NCBI GenBank assembly: GCA_020747015.1
Contig: JAGTJM010000005.1
Location: 558,001-622,000, forward strand
From: Pyrenochaeta sp. MPI-SDFR-AT-0127
Taxonomy: Eukaryota > Ascomycota > Dothideomycetes > Pleosporales > Cucurbitariaceae
DNA length: 64,000 nucleotides
Reading direction: 5' to 3'
The notes under the pieces are model-generated. The model did not search any database and was not told the origin of the DNA. It saw only the letters and a program-made list of their open reading frames with translations. Position 1 is the stretch's first letter, and each line of letters begins with the position of its first letter. Of this stretch, positions 1-12,200 are shown in pieces. Both the position numbers and the translations under genes were made by a program.

Positions 1-73
1 GTACACAGGCTAGAGAAAGTGTGCAGCGTGTATCCAGGAGATATCAGAAGTTGAATGTTCGCTGAGTGTTTAG

Positions 74-294
74 AACGAAGTGTGTTCCAACATCGAGCCA
101 TACAAATATTTTGTCCAAAGTCCGGATGATGAATTACCTGTGGAGTACTTAAGCGACAAGCGAAAGGAGTATATCAAAGTCCTGCCTCTACTGCTCAAAG
201 TTTTCAAGGTGGGCGGTCCACAAAATTCACTGACATCTTCTTTGTGTAGGGTGTTTATTGTCTGGCAAATTTGTTCGGGTTTATGCATTGGTGA
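74..294 (+). CDS. possible 3' end of a gene entering from the left edge (partial)
   Basis: Two candidate terminal exons can be joined in phase. Exon 74-208 (45 codons) follows an acceptor ending tttag at 69-73 and ends at a gtgggc donor. Exon 250-294 follows a tgtgtag acceptor and reads 14 residues to TGA. The 41-nt gap would be a very short intron. The peptide is acidic and aromatic at first (contains YKYFVQSPDDELP), then ends in a hydrophobic tail. I do not recognise the family. The frame also stays open without splicing to 976, but past about 300 the composition no longer looks like protein. The 5' part would lie outside the window. Weak call based only on splice signals and phase. Confidence 0.25.
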
Positions 295-1241
295 TTTAGT
301 CGAGATGTTGTGTTATCAACTCTCGGGAACTCCTAACAAGAACAAGGGAGAAATGAATGCCTTAGACACAGTTACAGCGTCTGGAAGGAAAGTGAGTTCT
401 GCCATGGAAGAAGCACGGTCTGAGGCGGGGTGGGCCGTTGGCGGTTTGCATACAAGAGCCAGACCAGGACCTCGAAACTGTTGTCAGTATATTCGCGCAA
501 GGATTCGCATGCGCGTCATACACATCGGCCAATACCTCCACTCCTCGGGTTGGAGAGAGGGTGCCAAGCCCGAACACCTGACTTCGCATTACCGACGCTT
601 CATTGCATCTGTACATCCACAAATCAATCAGAACCCATCTCCAAATCAACTCTCTTCGTTATCTAATTTCAAATTGCCATGCGCCGTCGTCATCATCGTT
701 CCATTTCTTCTTTTCGAGTTTCAAATCCAGCCTCGCCTGCTCGCCAGCCACAAGATCCCAACCCCTCCAACCACGAACGCGACCCAACCACCCCCCGTGC
801 ACGCACCCCGCCATGTCTCTACAAAAGTTGCATGCATGCCACATTTCAAGAGACACACTTGGCTGCATATTGTACTCATCATTTACGCATACTCTACGAT
901 ATTCTGTGAAGCTAAGCTAAGTCGATTGCACTTTCGAACCTCATCTGCCTTGAAGGTTGCTTGGGCGACTGTTTGAGCTTGGACCGCGTGCGTTGTCAGT
1001 AACACTTCGAGACAATTATCCGTTGGAAAGAATCGAAATTCAAGTAAAAAGGACTACAAATGTGTGTATAGCTTCTAGCGACCCTTCTTCTAAAACTTGA
1101 CTAACCTATGACAGACTTTTTATTATTTGTACATACCGCTTCTATCACAACTTTCACGAAGCGCAACAACGCCCCCATCTCGAAAAACTTCGAACGAAGT
1201 CACCTTCTTATTTACTATCGAGACGCCCTCGAACCGCAAAT
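295..1241. other. intergenic, no gene recognised; leader of the microprotein at its right end
   Basis: Several overlapping short frames exist on both strands (about 360-980), but none has a recognisable motif and they shadow each other. The stretch 1085-1241 is pyrimidine and CAA/CGA rich and reads like a transcribed leader ahead of the small ORF at 1242. Confidence 0.4.
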
Positions 1242-1385
1242 ATGAAGCGCAACATCGTCATCTTCCTCATCATTCTGATCCTCTTCATCCTGATCGCCCT
1301 CATTGGATACCTCATCTACTACCTGCAAACGCGGATGGCAGTAGGCGGCACCGCATCATCAGTATCGGATATGACTGAGGGATAA
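1242..1385 (+). CDS. 47-residue single-pass membrane microprotein
   Basis: The ATG at 1242 opens 47 codons ending in TAA at 1383-1385. After the basic start MKRN comes one uninterrupted stretch of about 24 Ile/Leu/Val/Phe/Ala/Gly residues (positions 5-28, ending in IGYLIYYLQTR). A short polar, Ser/Thr/Gly and acidic tail follows (SSVSDMTEG). This is the layout of a tail-exposed single transmembrane peptide; a signal peptide is less likely because nothing resembling a mature domain or a cleavage site follows. The start lies in an A-rich context (gcaaatATGA) after a pyrimidine-rich leader, and no other ATG lies just upstream in that leader. Family unknown. Comparable tiny proteins act as regulators of membrane pumps or respiratory complexes, but nothing here says which. 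It is too short for ordinary gene callers. Confidence 0.55.
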   Translation: MKRNIVIFLIILILFILIALIGYLIYYLQTRMAVGGTASSVSDMTEG

Positions 1386-2174
1386 AGCGATTGCGCTTCG
1401 CATGAAGCGTGAAAAAAAATACTCTTCCAATGATTTAATGACTTCACAAATGGTACATATGAGATAGCTGCATGGCATGGCAGGGCGTTTGGGATTGTCT
1501 GTTGATTTTTGCATGGCGAGGCTGAAGCCATTCTGATTTTTATGCTGTGTATGGAAATAATGCGCTTGGGATACCCACAACGCTACGGTGTTGCTGTTGA
1601 TAGCTACGGCTTCTTGTATATAGATTCAATCTCCTCAAACATGTTAACAAATGATATGTGCAGAATTCAACGCTGTCACCCAGTTCTTCAACGCATCCCC
1701 CTGACTTGTATTGATTACTATGCTTTGGTGCTGATTCAATACCAGAACTAGATTCAACTAACGGTAAGCATTTCTGTGAGTCATAGTATCGTTTGATGAT
1801 AAAATAGTTTTGCGATTTGTTGCTCACCCCTAATCTTGAGCTTGAGAAGGTAGAAGAGAGCACAATGTCCGCAATCTCATAGTGTTCGATTCAGACTCCA
1901 TGGTATACTGCACAAAGAATAAACCCAGGCCATTCAAACTCGCATTGTGCCGATAGTTACCTCAAACGCCAAGTTGAGAGACTCAATCGGCGGACTTTCT
2001 CTTGCAGACGAAAAATCCAAAGTGATCAGAAAGGTGTAATCAGCGTAATTAAGTCTTTAGATAAGATGCACCGCCTAGTAGTATGCTCTCGATCAGAATC
2101 ACAGAACTAGCTGTGATCTCCTGCTCGATAGGAAAGCTCGGTCGATACTGGAATAACTAATCGCCTTCGATGCG
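1386..2174. other. intergenic, no gene recognised
   Basis: This is the space between the microprotein and the 3' end of the HP1 gene. It has only short unrecognised frames and probably holds the 3' UTRs of both neighbours. Confidence 0.5.
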
Positions 2175-3128
2175 TTAGTAGGCGTCTTTCATCATAGCAT
2201 TGTCGTCATCATCGTCACCATTTAATCCGTCGCTATTTTGTGTGAAGACCAGATGGCTCTCGTAGTACTGAAGCATCTGCGTTGTTATGTTAATGAATTG
2301 AACATTTCTATGTCCTCCAAGTTTGCGAACATACCTTCTGCGGACACTTCTGGTACACGTGCTTTAGCGGATGTTGTGTTTTCTTTTGATTGTTCCAGAC
2401 TAGATATGCGAACCTCTCAAGGCCACCCGTCTTAGGATCCAGGCTCTCTTCCACAGTGTCGACATGGCTGACGTCGTGTTCCCATGAGCCGGGCGGTGGG
2501 CTCCACTGCTTCTCTTGCTTTGCGCGTTTAGCACTTGATGCGGGCGTGCCTGTATCCGATTTGAGACCTGATTGCCGTCCTTTGCGCTTCTGGCCCTTCG
2601 GTTCTGGTCGGCCGCCGATTTCTTCAAAGTACTCCTTCATTACGTCCGCGGCACCATCCCTGAGCTAGTCAGTGTGCATTCTTCCAGCAATGTAGAGACA
2701 TACATGTTTCCCTCTGGCTCCCATGTCCGGTCCTTCGGGCTATCGTAGCCTTGCCATTTGACATCAAATACAATTTCGCCCTTTTGCCATCAGCTCCAGA
2801 CAGCGCCTGCAAAGCAAACAGACCCACCTTCACGAAACGGTGACCCAAAATCTTCTCAACGATATACCTATCGCATTGTCAGCACGATCCAGCCCAGACA
2901 AGTACGAGTAGCGCGCTTACTCGTCTTCGGCTGATTCTTCATCGTGTTCCTCGTTGTCCACTGGCTCTGGTTCGACCTGTGGTAGCTTCTTCGTCGGCTG
3001 TGGCGGGGTTTGCTCGTCACCAGATGATTCCTGGTCGCTGTGGTCGCTGAGTGCCGCTATACACGCGTCAGTGCTTGCAAATCACGCGTTGGGTACATGG
3101 AAGATTCAGGGCATATCTCACGAGGCAT
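2175..3128 (-). CDS. hepA: Heterochromatin protein 1 (chromodomain + chromoshadow domain), 228 aa, 6 exons
   Basis: HP1 reads H3K9 methylation and dimerises to build silent chromatin in the nucleus. Exons on the minus strand are 3128-3122, 3056-2921, 2867-2828, 2780-2704, 2659-2335 and 2276-2175. All have GT..AG introns of 46-65 nt and phases that close to 228 codons plus stop. Residues 1-48 are a Ser/Glu/Asp-rich tail. The chromodomain follows (about 48-100) with the expected aromatic cage, Y49, W70 and Y73, in the motifs EYIVEKIL and VKWQGYD. A basic hinge (KGQKRKGRQ, KRAK; 108-137) leads to a chromoshadow domain (about 144-206: GSWEHDV, FAYLVWNN, YYESHLVF). An Asp-rich tail ends the protein. 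The 7-nt first exon is inferred from a clean donor and fits the conserved start MPPALSD. Its promoter is shared with CCT5. HP1 assignment is secure; the tiny first exon is the least certain part. Confidence 0.93.
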
Positions 3129-3591
3129 CTTCAAGTGTGTCGCTATTGATGTTGAATGGCAATTTGAGCTTCCAGAAGCTTGTAGCGAACGACAGGAGTT
3201 CAATTGCACGCGCCGCAATGATCAGCAAGCTGTGGTGGAAGAGCAAGCGCTCATCGCTGCCATATAGTTGGAGGTTTGGAGCTGGTGGACGCGACGGCTC
3301 GTGCGTTCAGATGCCAAGCAACCTCTGGGGAAATTTCGTGATGAAAGTCCAAGCTGTTTACAAATTTACCCCACCACCCCTCACTACCGAATACACGTCG
3401 GGATACTTCGTAGTGTATCCTAAACAGCCTGTGAATCCCGTAGACCTTGTTACATCGATTTGAGTCGAGCGTGTGGTCATCATGGCGATGCGTAAGTTCC
3501 ACAGGCTGCAATCCTATCCAATTCTCTATAAGCCAGAACGTCGTAAATTTCAGGGTCAAATGCTAATCGGCTACGCTTTACAGAACTCGAT
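3129..3591. promoter_or_regulatory. bidirectional promoter between HP1 and CCT5
   Basis: This 463-bp gap separates the HP1 start codon (minus strand) from the CCT5 start codon (plus strand). It holds no gene that I can support; the open frames here are non-coding shadows. No clear TATA box was seen, which suits two constitutively expressed genes. Confidence 0.6.
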
Positions 3592-6295
3592 ATGTCGAAT
3601 GGTATGCCTCCTACTGTCTCTAGATTAAAGAAGCCGCCGCAACACCCTAAGACTATAGGCTAATGACGAGGAATACAGCGCAGGTGATGAAGGATGAGGC
3701 GGGCAGGCCATTTATCATCGTTAGAGAGTACGTGGCAAAATGGAGAACGAGGCTCAGACCTTGTCGAAGGGGCAACTACTGACACCGAGGACAGTCAAGG
3801 CAAGAAGAAGAGGCAGCATGGCAACGAAGCGGTCAAATCGCACATCCTGGCTGCAAAGACAGTAGCGAACATCGTGAAGACATCCCTAGTACGCTACACA
3901 TTCAGTAGTAAAGGGGGGTCATGCTCATAGATCGCAGGGACCGCGGGGATTAGACAAGATTCTCATATCGCCAGATGGAGATATTACAGTCACGAACGAT
4001 GGCGCCACTATTCTCTCCCAGATGGAGATTGCCAACCACGTCGCGAAATTATTAGTCGAACTATCAAAGTCACAAGACGATGAGATTGGTGACGGGACAA
4101 CAGGTGTGGTGGTTTTGGCAGGCGCACTGCTGGAACAAGCTGCGGATCTTATCGACAAGGGCATCCACCCCATCAGAATAGCAGACGGCTACGACCAGGC
4201 CTGCGAGGTTGCTGTGGCTAAGTTGGATGAGATCAGCGATGAGATCCATTTCTCCAAAGAGAACACAGAACAGCTGTTCAGAGTTGCAAAAACCAGTTTA
4301 GGTAGCAAGATTGTCTCAAAGGCCCACGACCAATTTGCTACCATCGCTGTCGACGCCGTACTTTCAGTGGCCGACTTGGACCGGAAGGACGTTGACTTCG
4401 AGCTCATTAAGGTTGATGGCAAGGTTGGCGGCTCGTTAGAAGACACACTACTCGTAAAAGGTGTTATAATAGACAAGGACTTCTCGCACCCTCAGATGCC
4501 ATCCGAGGTCAAGGACGCCAAACTTGCTATCCTGACCTGCGCGTTCGAACCGCCGAAGCCAAAGACCAAGCATAAGTTGGACATTACCACAGTGGAGGAG
4601 TTCAAGAAGCTACAAAACTACGAGTCCGGCAAGTTTACGGAGATGATCGAACAGATCAAAAGCACCGGTGCGAACGTTGTTATATGCCAGTGGGGCTTTG
4701 ACGACGAGGCTAATCATCTTCTCCTCACAAACAAGTTGCCTGCTGTAAGGTGGGTCGGAGGACCAGAGATCGAGCTGATTGCCATCGCCACCAACGGGCG
4801 CATAGTACCTCGTTTCGAAGACCTCAGCGCCGAAAAGTTGGGCAAGGCGGGAATCGTCCGGGAACTAACTTTTGGAACAACGAGAGACAAAATGTTGGTA
4901 ATTGAGGAGTGCGCTAACACAAGAGCCGTCACTGTCTTTGTCCGAGGCAGCAATAAGATGGTATGTCTCGACCGTTGCATCTACCCAGCCAGGAGCTAGC
5001 GACATATTCCAGTACGCTACTATCTTCGGATCGTTAACAAAGCTGCAGATCATCGATGAGGCGAAACGATCACTGCATGATGCCCTCTGCGTCGTCCGAA
5101 ACTTGGTGAAAGACAACAGGATCGTCTATGGTGGGGGTGCCGCAGAAGTTGCATGCTCACTAGCAGTTGAGGATGCCGCGGTCAAGGTCAGTCCCTTGAA
5201 GCTTGGTGCTTGGTAGTTACGTTCATAACTGATACGTCTTCGCAGAGCCCCGGTCTCGAACAGTATGCAATGCGCGCCTTCGCAGACGCCCTCGATTGCG
5301 TGCCTATGGCATTGGCCGAGAATTCTGGACTTAGTCCCATTGAGACCCTCGCAAACATCAAGTCGCGACAAGCCAAGGAGAAGAACACGAGATTAGGTGT
5401 CGACTGTATGCAAACAGGAAGTAATGGTAAGTGCACATTCTCATCATATCCTTCTCCCCCGCCATCCTTTCACAGGGATCCATATCTTCATCCTATCCTT
5501 CTCACCGTCGGCATCGCACAATTCCTTTTGTCTTCACCGCCATGAAACTTTCCCACGTCGCGATTTGACTCCGCGGATGCGTGGCCCCGTGGTGCATACA
5601 TCTTCCCGCATACAACGCCTCCGTGGGATGCGGTGTGACACCCCCACGCGGAACCCCAACGCCTCGTTGGATATCACCACAACCACAAGTGGAGATTAGA
5701 CAGCAAGCGTTTGAGACACGTTGCTTTGCTGTTACTCTTTCACCACGTCATGGACCACAATTGGTGGCGTAAATCTCAGACATCGTGCTAACGTGGCGCT
5801 ATTGCAGACATGAGGGAGCACTTCGTGATCGACCCCTTGATCTCAAAGAGGCAACAGCTATTACTCGCTACACAGTTGTGCAGGATGGTACTGAAGGTAT
5901 GTATCGATACCCGTCTTTTTTTTACGTCCCGTGTTTTGATACACTGCCGTCAACTTTGCGTACTCCCTTCCCGATCCTTTCATCATTTCGTGCAACCTTT
6001 GTTTCCTTGCTCCATCCCTTGCTCTCCCGATCTTGACGGGACGGGGAAGCGGGGAGGCCAAATCGCAGACGCACGAGTACCGCATGAAAAATTTTCGCTT
6101 GTTACACGCTACAAGCGCGCATACATTCGTGATACGTTGGAGCCGCACGGCTGGGGTTCTGGCTTAGTTGTGCGCCTTGCATCAGTCTTCCGTCCCTTGT
6201 ATCTGCTCGCTTCGGTTGCGCTGACCTCCGGAACTAACTCGTATCTATAGGTCAACAATGTTATTATCGCTGGCAACGATGAGAACGACTTCTAG
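3592..6295 (+). CDS. CCT5: Chaperonin TRiC/CCT subunit epsilon, 551 aa, 8 exons
   Basis: This is a subunit of the cytosolic ring chaperonin that folds actin, tubulin and WD-repeat proteins with ATP. Exons are 3592-3601, 3652-3727, 3795-3888, 3938-4960, 5049-5186, 5246-5426, 5808-5896 and 6251-6295; they sum to 552 codons. Group II chaperonin signatures are all present: the N-terminal stretch RPFIIV with GKKKRQHG, SLGPRGLDK (59-67), the nucleotide loop GDGTTG (111-116), VVICQWGFDDEA in the apical domain, and the C-terminal GLSPIETL and LGVDC. The sequence ends in NDF at a natural stop. The first exon is only 10 nt and joins to an acceptor ending ctaag, because the other nearby acceptors give stops; that junction is the weakest. 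Introns 6 (381 nt) and 7 (354 nt) are several times longer than the rest. Length matches the family. Confidence 0.96.
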
Positions 6296-9200
6296 GTCTG
6301 ATCCACAAAGAGCACTCGCCACCGACTCGAAGATATAGAAGGACGGCACATCCGAGGGTTTAAAGTTCAGATCTGAGCTGTGACGCCGTTCAATGGACCT
6401 ATACTGGTGAAAGTCGAAATGCCTCAGCGGTATACTCATAGACAATAAAGTTAAAATCATCAATATGTTGATGCAACACCCCACCACAAGTATGCATCAG
6501 TGACTTGTGTCACGATCACCGTCATGTCGACCATTAAAACGATGTCAAATAGGGCCAAACTTCAAGAGATATGATTATAAAGAATTCTATTGTGTGAAAC
6601 CGTTTTTGTATTGCTTGGCAATCGAATCAAACCAGGGCATCTAGGGCAACAGTTGTGCCCTTGTTGAGCTCACAGGCGCTGGAGGAATTTAATCTTAACC
6701 CTTCGACCACAGCCATAACGATATTAGCTAGACTACAAGCAGCTACATGAACAGGACTCGCCATCCAAGGCCGCATGATCCTTGCGTTCAAAGATGCCAA
6801 GGTATGCTCGTTGTGAATGTTAGAGCTAGTAGTGCCTTCCGGTAGGGCTTGAAATGAGAGCAGGATATGTGGATACATATGGATGGTTGTGATCGCTTGG
6901 GATATGAGTAAATGGCTGAAGGCTTTTGACAATGTCTATAGCATACGTCACGGTTACAGAATTCATAGTGCAGAACTGCTATGCCTGTCTGAGGTGGACT
7001 GGAGGCGAAAATGTCATACTTTACGCTTGATATCGTGTGTTATAATGATTCGTCAGATTGTCCCATAATCGATCATCTGGTTAAATATGAAGGTTATTAG
7101 CATTCTGAATCATTTATGTGCTTCCACGCACAGTTCTCTTCAATACGGTAAAGGACCGTTAGCTTCCTGGGCCGCGAATGCCTAGTGTCAGAAAGCCGCG
7201 TGCAGCTGTTCCTAACGCTTTGAAAATTTTGCAGTCCGCAGGTGCTAGTAAAGTTGTTCAAAGGACAGCCGCGATAATACCGTTGACAATCTATTAAGTT
7301 TGCGTAGATTACTCCCTCGGCGGGCGGACTTGGTGTTGAGCACTTTTGAGTCCAAAGACTAGACCGAGGACACTAGCCTATAGTACCAGAATCGCGACAT
7401 CCACATGATGGCGCACCTATGTGCGCAGGCGGAGAGAGACTAGCGTAGCCTTCACTCTAGAACGACATACTCTCGAAACGTGTTGCATATAATGTACAAT
7501 ATTCAAAATGAAAAGAGAAAAGTATGAAATTATGTGGATAAGTATAAATAATTCTTTTTTTACGACAGAAAAAAAGAACATTACCATTCTTTTGATGTTC
7601 TAAAAGCTGCTCCCCTCGTGGTTCTTTCGCACACGGCCCCAAAAAAAAATACGTTTGATTAATATCGACGATGACCGAGACAAAAAGAAGACACCGCTAC
7701 TTTAATTCTTCGGAGCCACGTTTTCCAAATTAAAAAAGCCCGGCGCCATGTAAATCAGGATCTGCCATCTCTGACCAGATCGTTGTGGCCAGGTAAACCA
7801 GTTGGTGCAAAGATCTCGGGGTACATTGCTCCATGCATGCTGCACGTGGTTGGTGGGAAATTGCATCGTGGAGGGTGATTTCTTGGGCCCATGAGATCTT
7901 TTTCGGTTTGTGGAGAGGAGACGCGCGGACAGGGACATGGGCTTCAACTGTGTTTATCAAGGGATTGCGTCGAGGTGAAGCGAAAATAAAAGCACCGCGA
8001 TGCGTTGTGTTCTGGATGTTCGTGTAGATTTACTGAGCAGGAAATTATTTGTTCCGCTCGCGGCGGATATTTTGAGACATCGCGCTTGGGGTCTTGTGAG
8101 GGGTACGGTCCTTTTAGACTTTTTGGACATGGGCCCGATCTTGCTTGCTGTGTTGATTAGGGTTTTGCGCCTTGTTTAGATGGGTTCAGAGTGCATTTCA
8201 CACCTTGAATGCTCAGCATCTATTGAGAGAGGCTATGCACGTACAGTCTTAGTCTTGCGCTGGTATGGTTTGGTCTATTCTGAACACGTTACGTAGATCT
8301 ATTTCAGACCATTCCACAGAGTCACATGGTATACAGTTCGTATTGGCATTACAAGGAAGATGCTCGTCAAAGTATCATGCGCCTACAAACAGTCGTTGAG
8401 GCCCCGAAGTCGAAGGCGTCATCTTTGCACATTAGATATTTCGTCAAACTGACCACCTCAGCACATTTGATCTTACCCCTCAATGACTATGCCTTGCCAT
8501 CCCTCAAGTGAACCCAACCCATACATGTCTCCACTCTTCCCCCGTCCTCCCTGCCTCTTCCGGGACTTCACACCGGTACATCTCCCCATTTCTCGACCTT
8601 AGTGACGCTAGTCCAGACATTCATCTATGACAACCGGGTAAACCCTAGCCATGTAATCAGATGCCCTTTTCGCGTATGCACGTCAGCATCGCAAAGCGGT
8701 GCGAACTACTGGAGGCGATTTAACCCAGCCGAGGATTTGGGGCGGGCACATCCGCCCTGCATGGCACGAAGGTTTGTGCAGGTGTAGATAGTATTGTTGA
8801 ACTGTGTGTTGAGGACTGTGGAACGGTGGGGCTGGGTATATTTGTTGAGGAATGTGGACAATGTGTTCTGGTTGTCATTAACATCGCGATTAGATTGACG
8901 CAGTCATTGAAGATAATGTGGTTTGGAAGTCTAGGAGAACACAATCGAGACTCGTTTCCTTGCTGGGATGGCTTCGAGGTGGCACGATAGAGTAGTTGCA
9001 ACGTGCAGCGGAGCGATCCTCACCGATAACGCCTTCTCAACGCCTTGTTACGCCTGCTTTCTTCCATGCGAGCAGATCAATCATGAGGCCTCGCGTTTGA
9101 CGTCTTTCTCCTCTTCAACCGGGTGGCATGGCTTTCTTGTTCCAGACTTTTGTGAAAGCATTAGAGGTACATATTCCTGATCTCGCATTCGAGATTAATA

Positions 9201-12200
9201 ATGCTTTACCCAACCTATAAGAGCGCTCAGGTGCCCTAAATTTACCCTAAGCGCAAAGATACGTGCATCCACATAAGGGTAAGCGATGGTACGCTGCAGG
9301 ATCGAAAGTTTGTTAAGAGCATGGATTCGGACGAGGATTGTGAGGCGAAGTACATACCAAAACGGGATCAAGAATACTGTTATTTGAACAGCCGCGAAGG
9401 ACGTGGGGTTGACAGCCGCACCATATGCCTGTTCTGCGTCTAACTCGTCTCGACCTCCGCAGGCCAAGTATTCTAGAGAAGAGGATGCGCATTCGAAACA
9501 TTCACTTCACAAACATGGGAACGGACATAAGGAGGAGCATGGATGAGCGCTTGTGACCTCTCGGCCCCAGAGGTAGTGACCGCGCCCCTTATAGTGGCAA
9601 CATCCTGGGGCTGATATGGAGAGAAAGCTGGACGTGACCCAAGCTACGACGTTTCACACTGCAGGGCAACATCATATTGTCAGCTGCTCTGCCGCAAGAA
9701 GATGGAGAGGCGCCGGCAAACGGTGCGGTAGGAACCTCGCTCCGTCCCTCCCTCACCGTTGGCGGGCTGATGTCAGCATTATATCTCACAGAACATCAAT
9801 CTCCGATACTTGCTAGCGAAAGGAACGCCCTCTGCCATGTGATGGCTATCTGGCCTCAGATTTGACAGGGAAAATACGACGAAAGACAGGATGTGAGACG
9901 CCGGTGAACGATCAGGTCCACGCGACGGTCTGGGGTAGTTGTGGGTGCGGAGGCAACGGACGCTTGCCGATCACGGAAGGCGTTGGGTTCGGCGTTGAGG
10001 TGGACCTTGGCGGAAGGGATTCTAAACTGCGGCGCTATGCACGTGGACAGTGGAAGGGAAGTTGCGATTCCAGAACAATGGTCTTGGATTGGCGTAACAC
10101 TCTTCATGATGGTTCTGTGCCACAACATTCGGTATCATGACCACCTAGCACTGTGTTCATGCAAGTGGAATGAGTCGAGAACTGGGACTCAACAGAGTTT
10201 CCGCTGCTTCTCTGGCTCTGGTGGCATGGTTCAAGTCCGTGTAACCCAGAAGTCGCCCCATAGGCTGAACAGCATTTAACCAGGAACCATGCAAGAGCTC
10301 GATAGTATCATTGGAGAGCAATACTCGGCCCGAATAGTGGCGTAGGGACTGCCCGCCTTCCCGAATCAATGACCCGGGCCGTGTGATGTGATCTGTGGGA
10401 GTACATCATGTACGATATGTGTCGGGCGAAGACCATCAGGTTGTGATGAGATGATACGGCAATTGTCCTATTAGTCACTCTTATCGTACAATGCATTACG
10501 TTCCGTACGCCCGTGGAGTTGCGTGGAGGTGATCATGATTCCATCGCGTGTCTTGTAAGCCATAGTGTCTTAACCTTCGTGCTCCGAGTACGATGGCCAG
10601 TCCATCTGCAGGCTCAGGGCTGCGAGGCGGTGAAAGCGCATGCAAGTCCAGCATTAAAATACACCAGTTGATAGCCCGTACGACACGAATGTAAGACAGG
10701 AGAATCAAAATTGGAATACGGGGTCAGCCAGATGGACCCGAAACAGCGGTAGATGGGGTTCCCTAGTCACAGTTAATATGGAAGCGGAACCATCAGCTCA
10801 GGGCTGACCACCCTTTAGTGGTCGAGTGTGGTCTTCTCCTCTGCTGTCAGCTTGCGTGGGGAACAACCATAGATGGAAGCTGTGTAGATGACAGGTCAGC
10901 ACGCGGTGTTACCGAACCATACATAGACAAGTAACCACTGGGTCGGGACCGAAGCAAGAAGCTCGCCAACAGACTGCTGTCGCGAAGGATCATTGTGCTA
11001 TTTTCCGGTCGTATGTTATTCTCAATCTTTCAAGACGTCCCGTAAGCTGAATAATGATGCAAAGAGCATCGGCGGAGGCCTGAGAGGGAGAGCTACTGAA
11101 TTAGGCAACGAAGGAGCAATTCCGATAGCCCAGGGGGCTGCTTTCCATGCTCCGCATTGTTGGCACGGCTTCGACCGATACACTAGCATTCAATTTGGAA
11201 AGTAGAGAAATAGTGCGGTGAGTGACCTTAAAGCAGAAGGTCAGAGATCGTAGCTGTTGGCGGAGAAACTGCCAAAATCCTCCGGCGGAGCGTTGTAGGC
11301 GCGAAACTTTCCTATTGGCTATGAAAACCATAAAGTAAAGGTTCCTCAGTGGTTATCTGTTGGTGGATTAACGCAGAGACGGTCTCGTTCCTGTGGTTTG
11401 CAGGCGCACGGGTCGAAAGTAGGATTTGTTGGCTGTTCGAATCCTGTAGACAGGATGACCCTACCAACAATATTCGGATAAGCTGTGATAAGCACGTGGG
11501 GAGCGGCCACCATCGCACGCGATCCGCCAAGCAAGGGGCTTGTCCATGTGAGCTCTGCTTTAGCCAGGATATTGAGCCCCGAAGTCTACAGTTGGTCCCC
11601 TCGAATCTGGCTTTTGGACAGCATGACCTGGTAAACTTTGCAGCGTGGGTTTCAACAAGAGCGCAAGCAACAAGCAAAATCACCTCTACCCTATCAGACG
11701 GGAAACCCGGCGCTCGATTCCGGTCGCTGTCACCCGCCATGACTAGTACATCTTGGAAACTTCCAACTAGTTGGCCATCAATGCGTAGGCGAGCGATGGG
11801 GACATTGTCCTGGCACACGATGCCCCGTGGCCGAGGCAATGGGAATCCCATGCTTCTTTCAGGACATTCACGATACCTTTTCGGGAAAGTGACGATGCCC
11901 AACCCACGCGAGCTGAAATCCCGAGTCACTGGAAATTGATGTTCATTAGCCTACCGTATCGTTTTGTCGGGATCGCTCCCCGCTGCCAACAAGCAATCGG
12001 AGTTGACAACGTGCTGCGATTCGAGCAAAAGCATTCGCCCAAACTGAATCGTGCAAGGGGCGGAGGTCAACTCAAGTTCCCCCCGTGCGCTAATTTGGTG
12101 GTAGTGCGCTTCACCAATACAAAAGGAGAACTCTCTCCTTGTTCACGGCATGATGCCCAGGGCCGCATGCGAGGCTGGGGGTCATTTCGGGGGCATGGCA

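Noticed and set aside
80..976. 298-codon open frame on the plus strand
   Set aside because: It starts at GTG, and only its first part looks protein-like; the rest is a Pro/His-rich frame overlapped by others, best explained as read-through of non-coding DNA.
9195..9500. Minus-strand frames with a possible intron (gtatgt..ctgcag) around 9350-9300
   Set aside because: The peptide has no motif and no supported start or upstream exon; splice-like signals of this kind occur by chance.
10225..10241. T-arm-like hairpin (5-bp stem around TTCAAGT)
   Set aside because: No matching D arm, anticodon arm or full acceptor stem is found at the right spacing, so it is not a tRNA.
11312..11939. Pair of roughly 200-codon frames on opposite strands
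   Set aside because: Mirror-image open frames of equal length are typical of non-coding DNA; neither has a domain.
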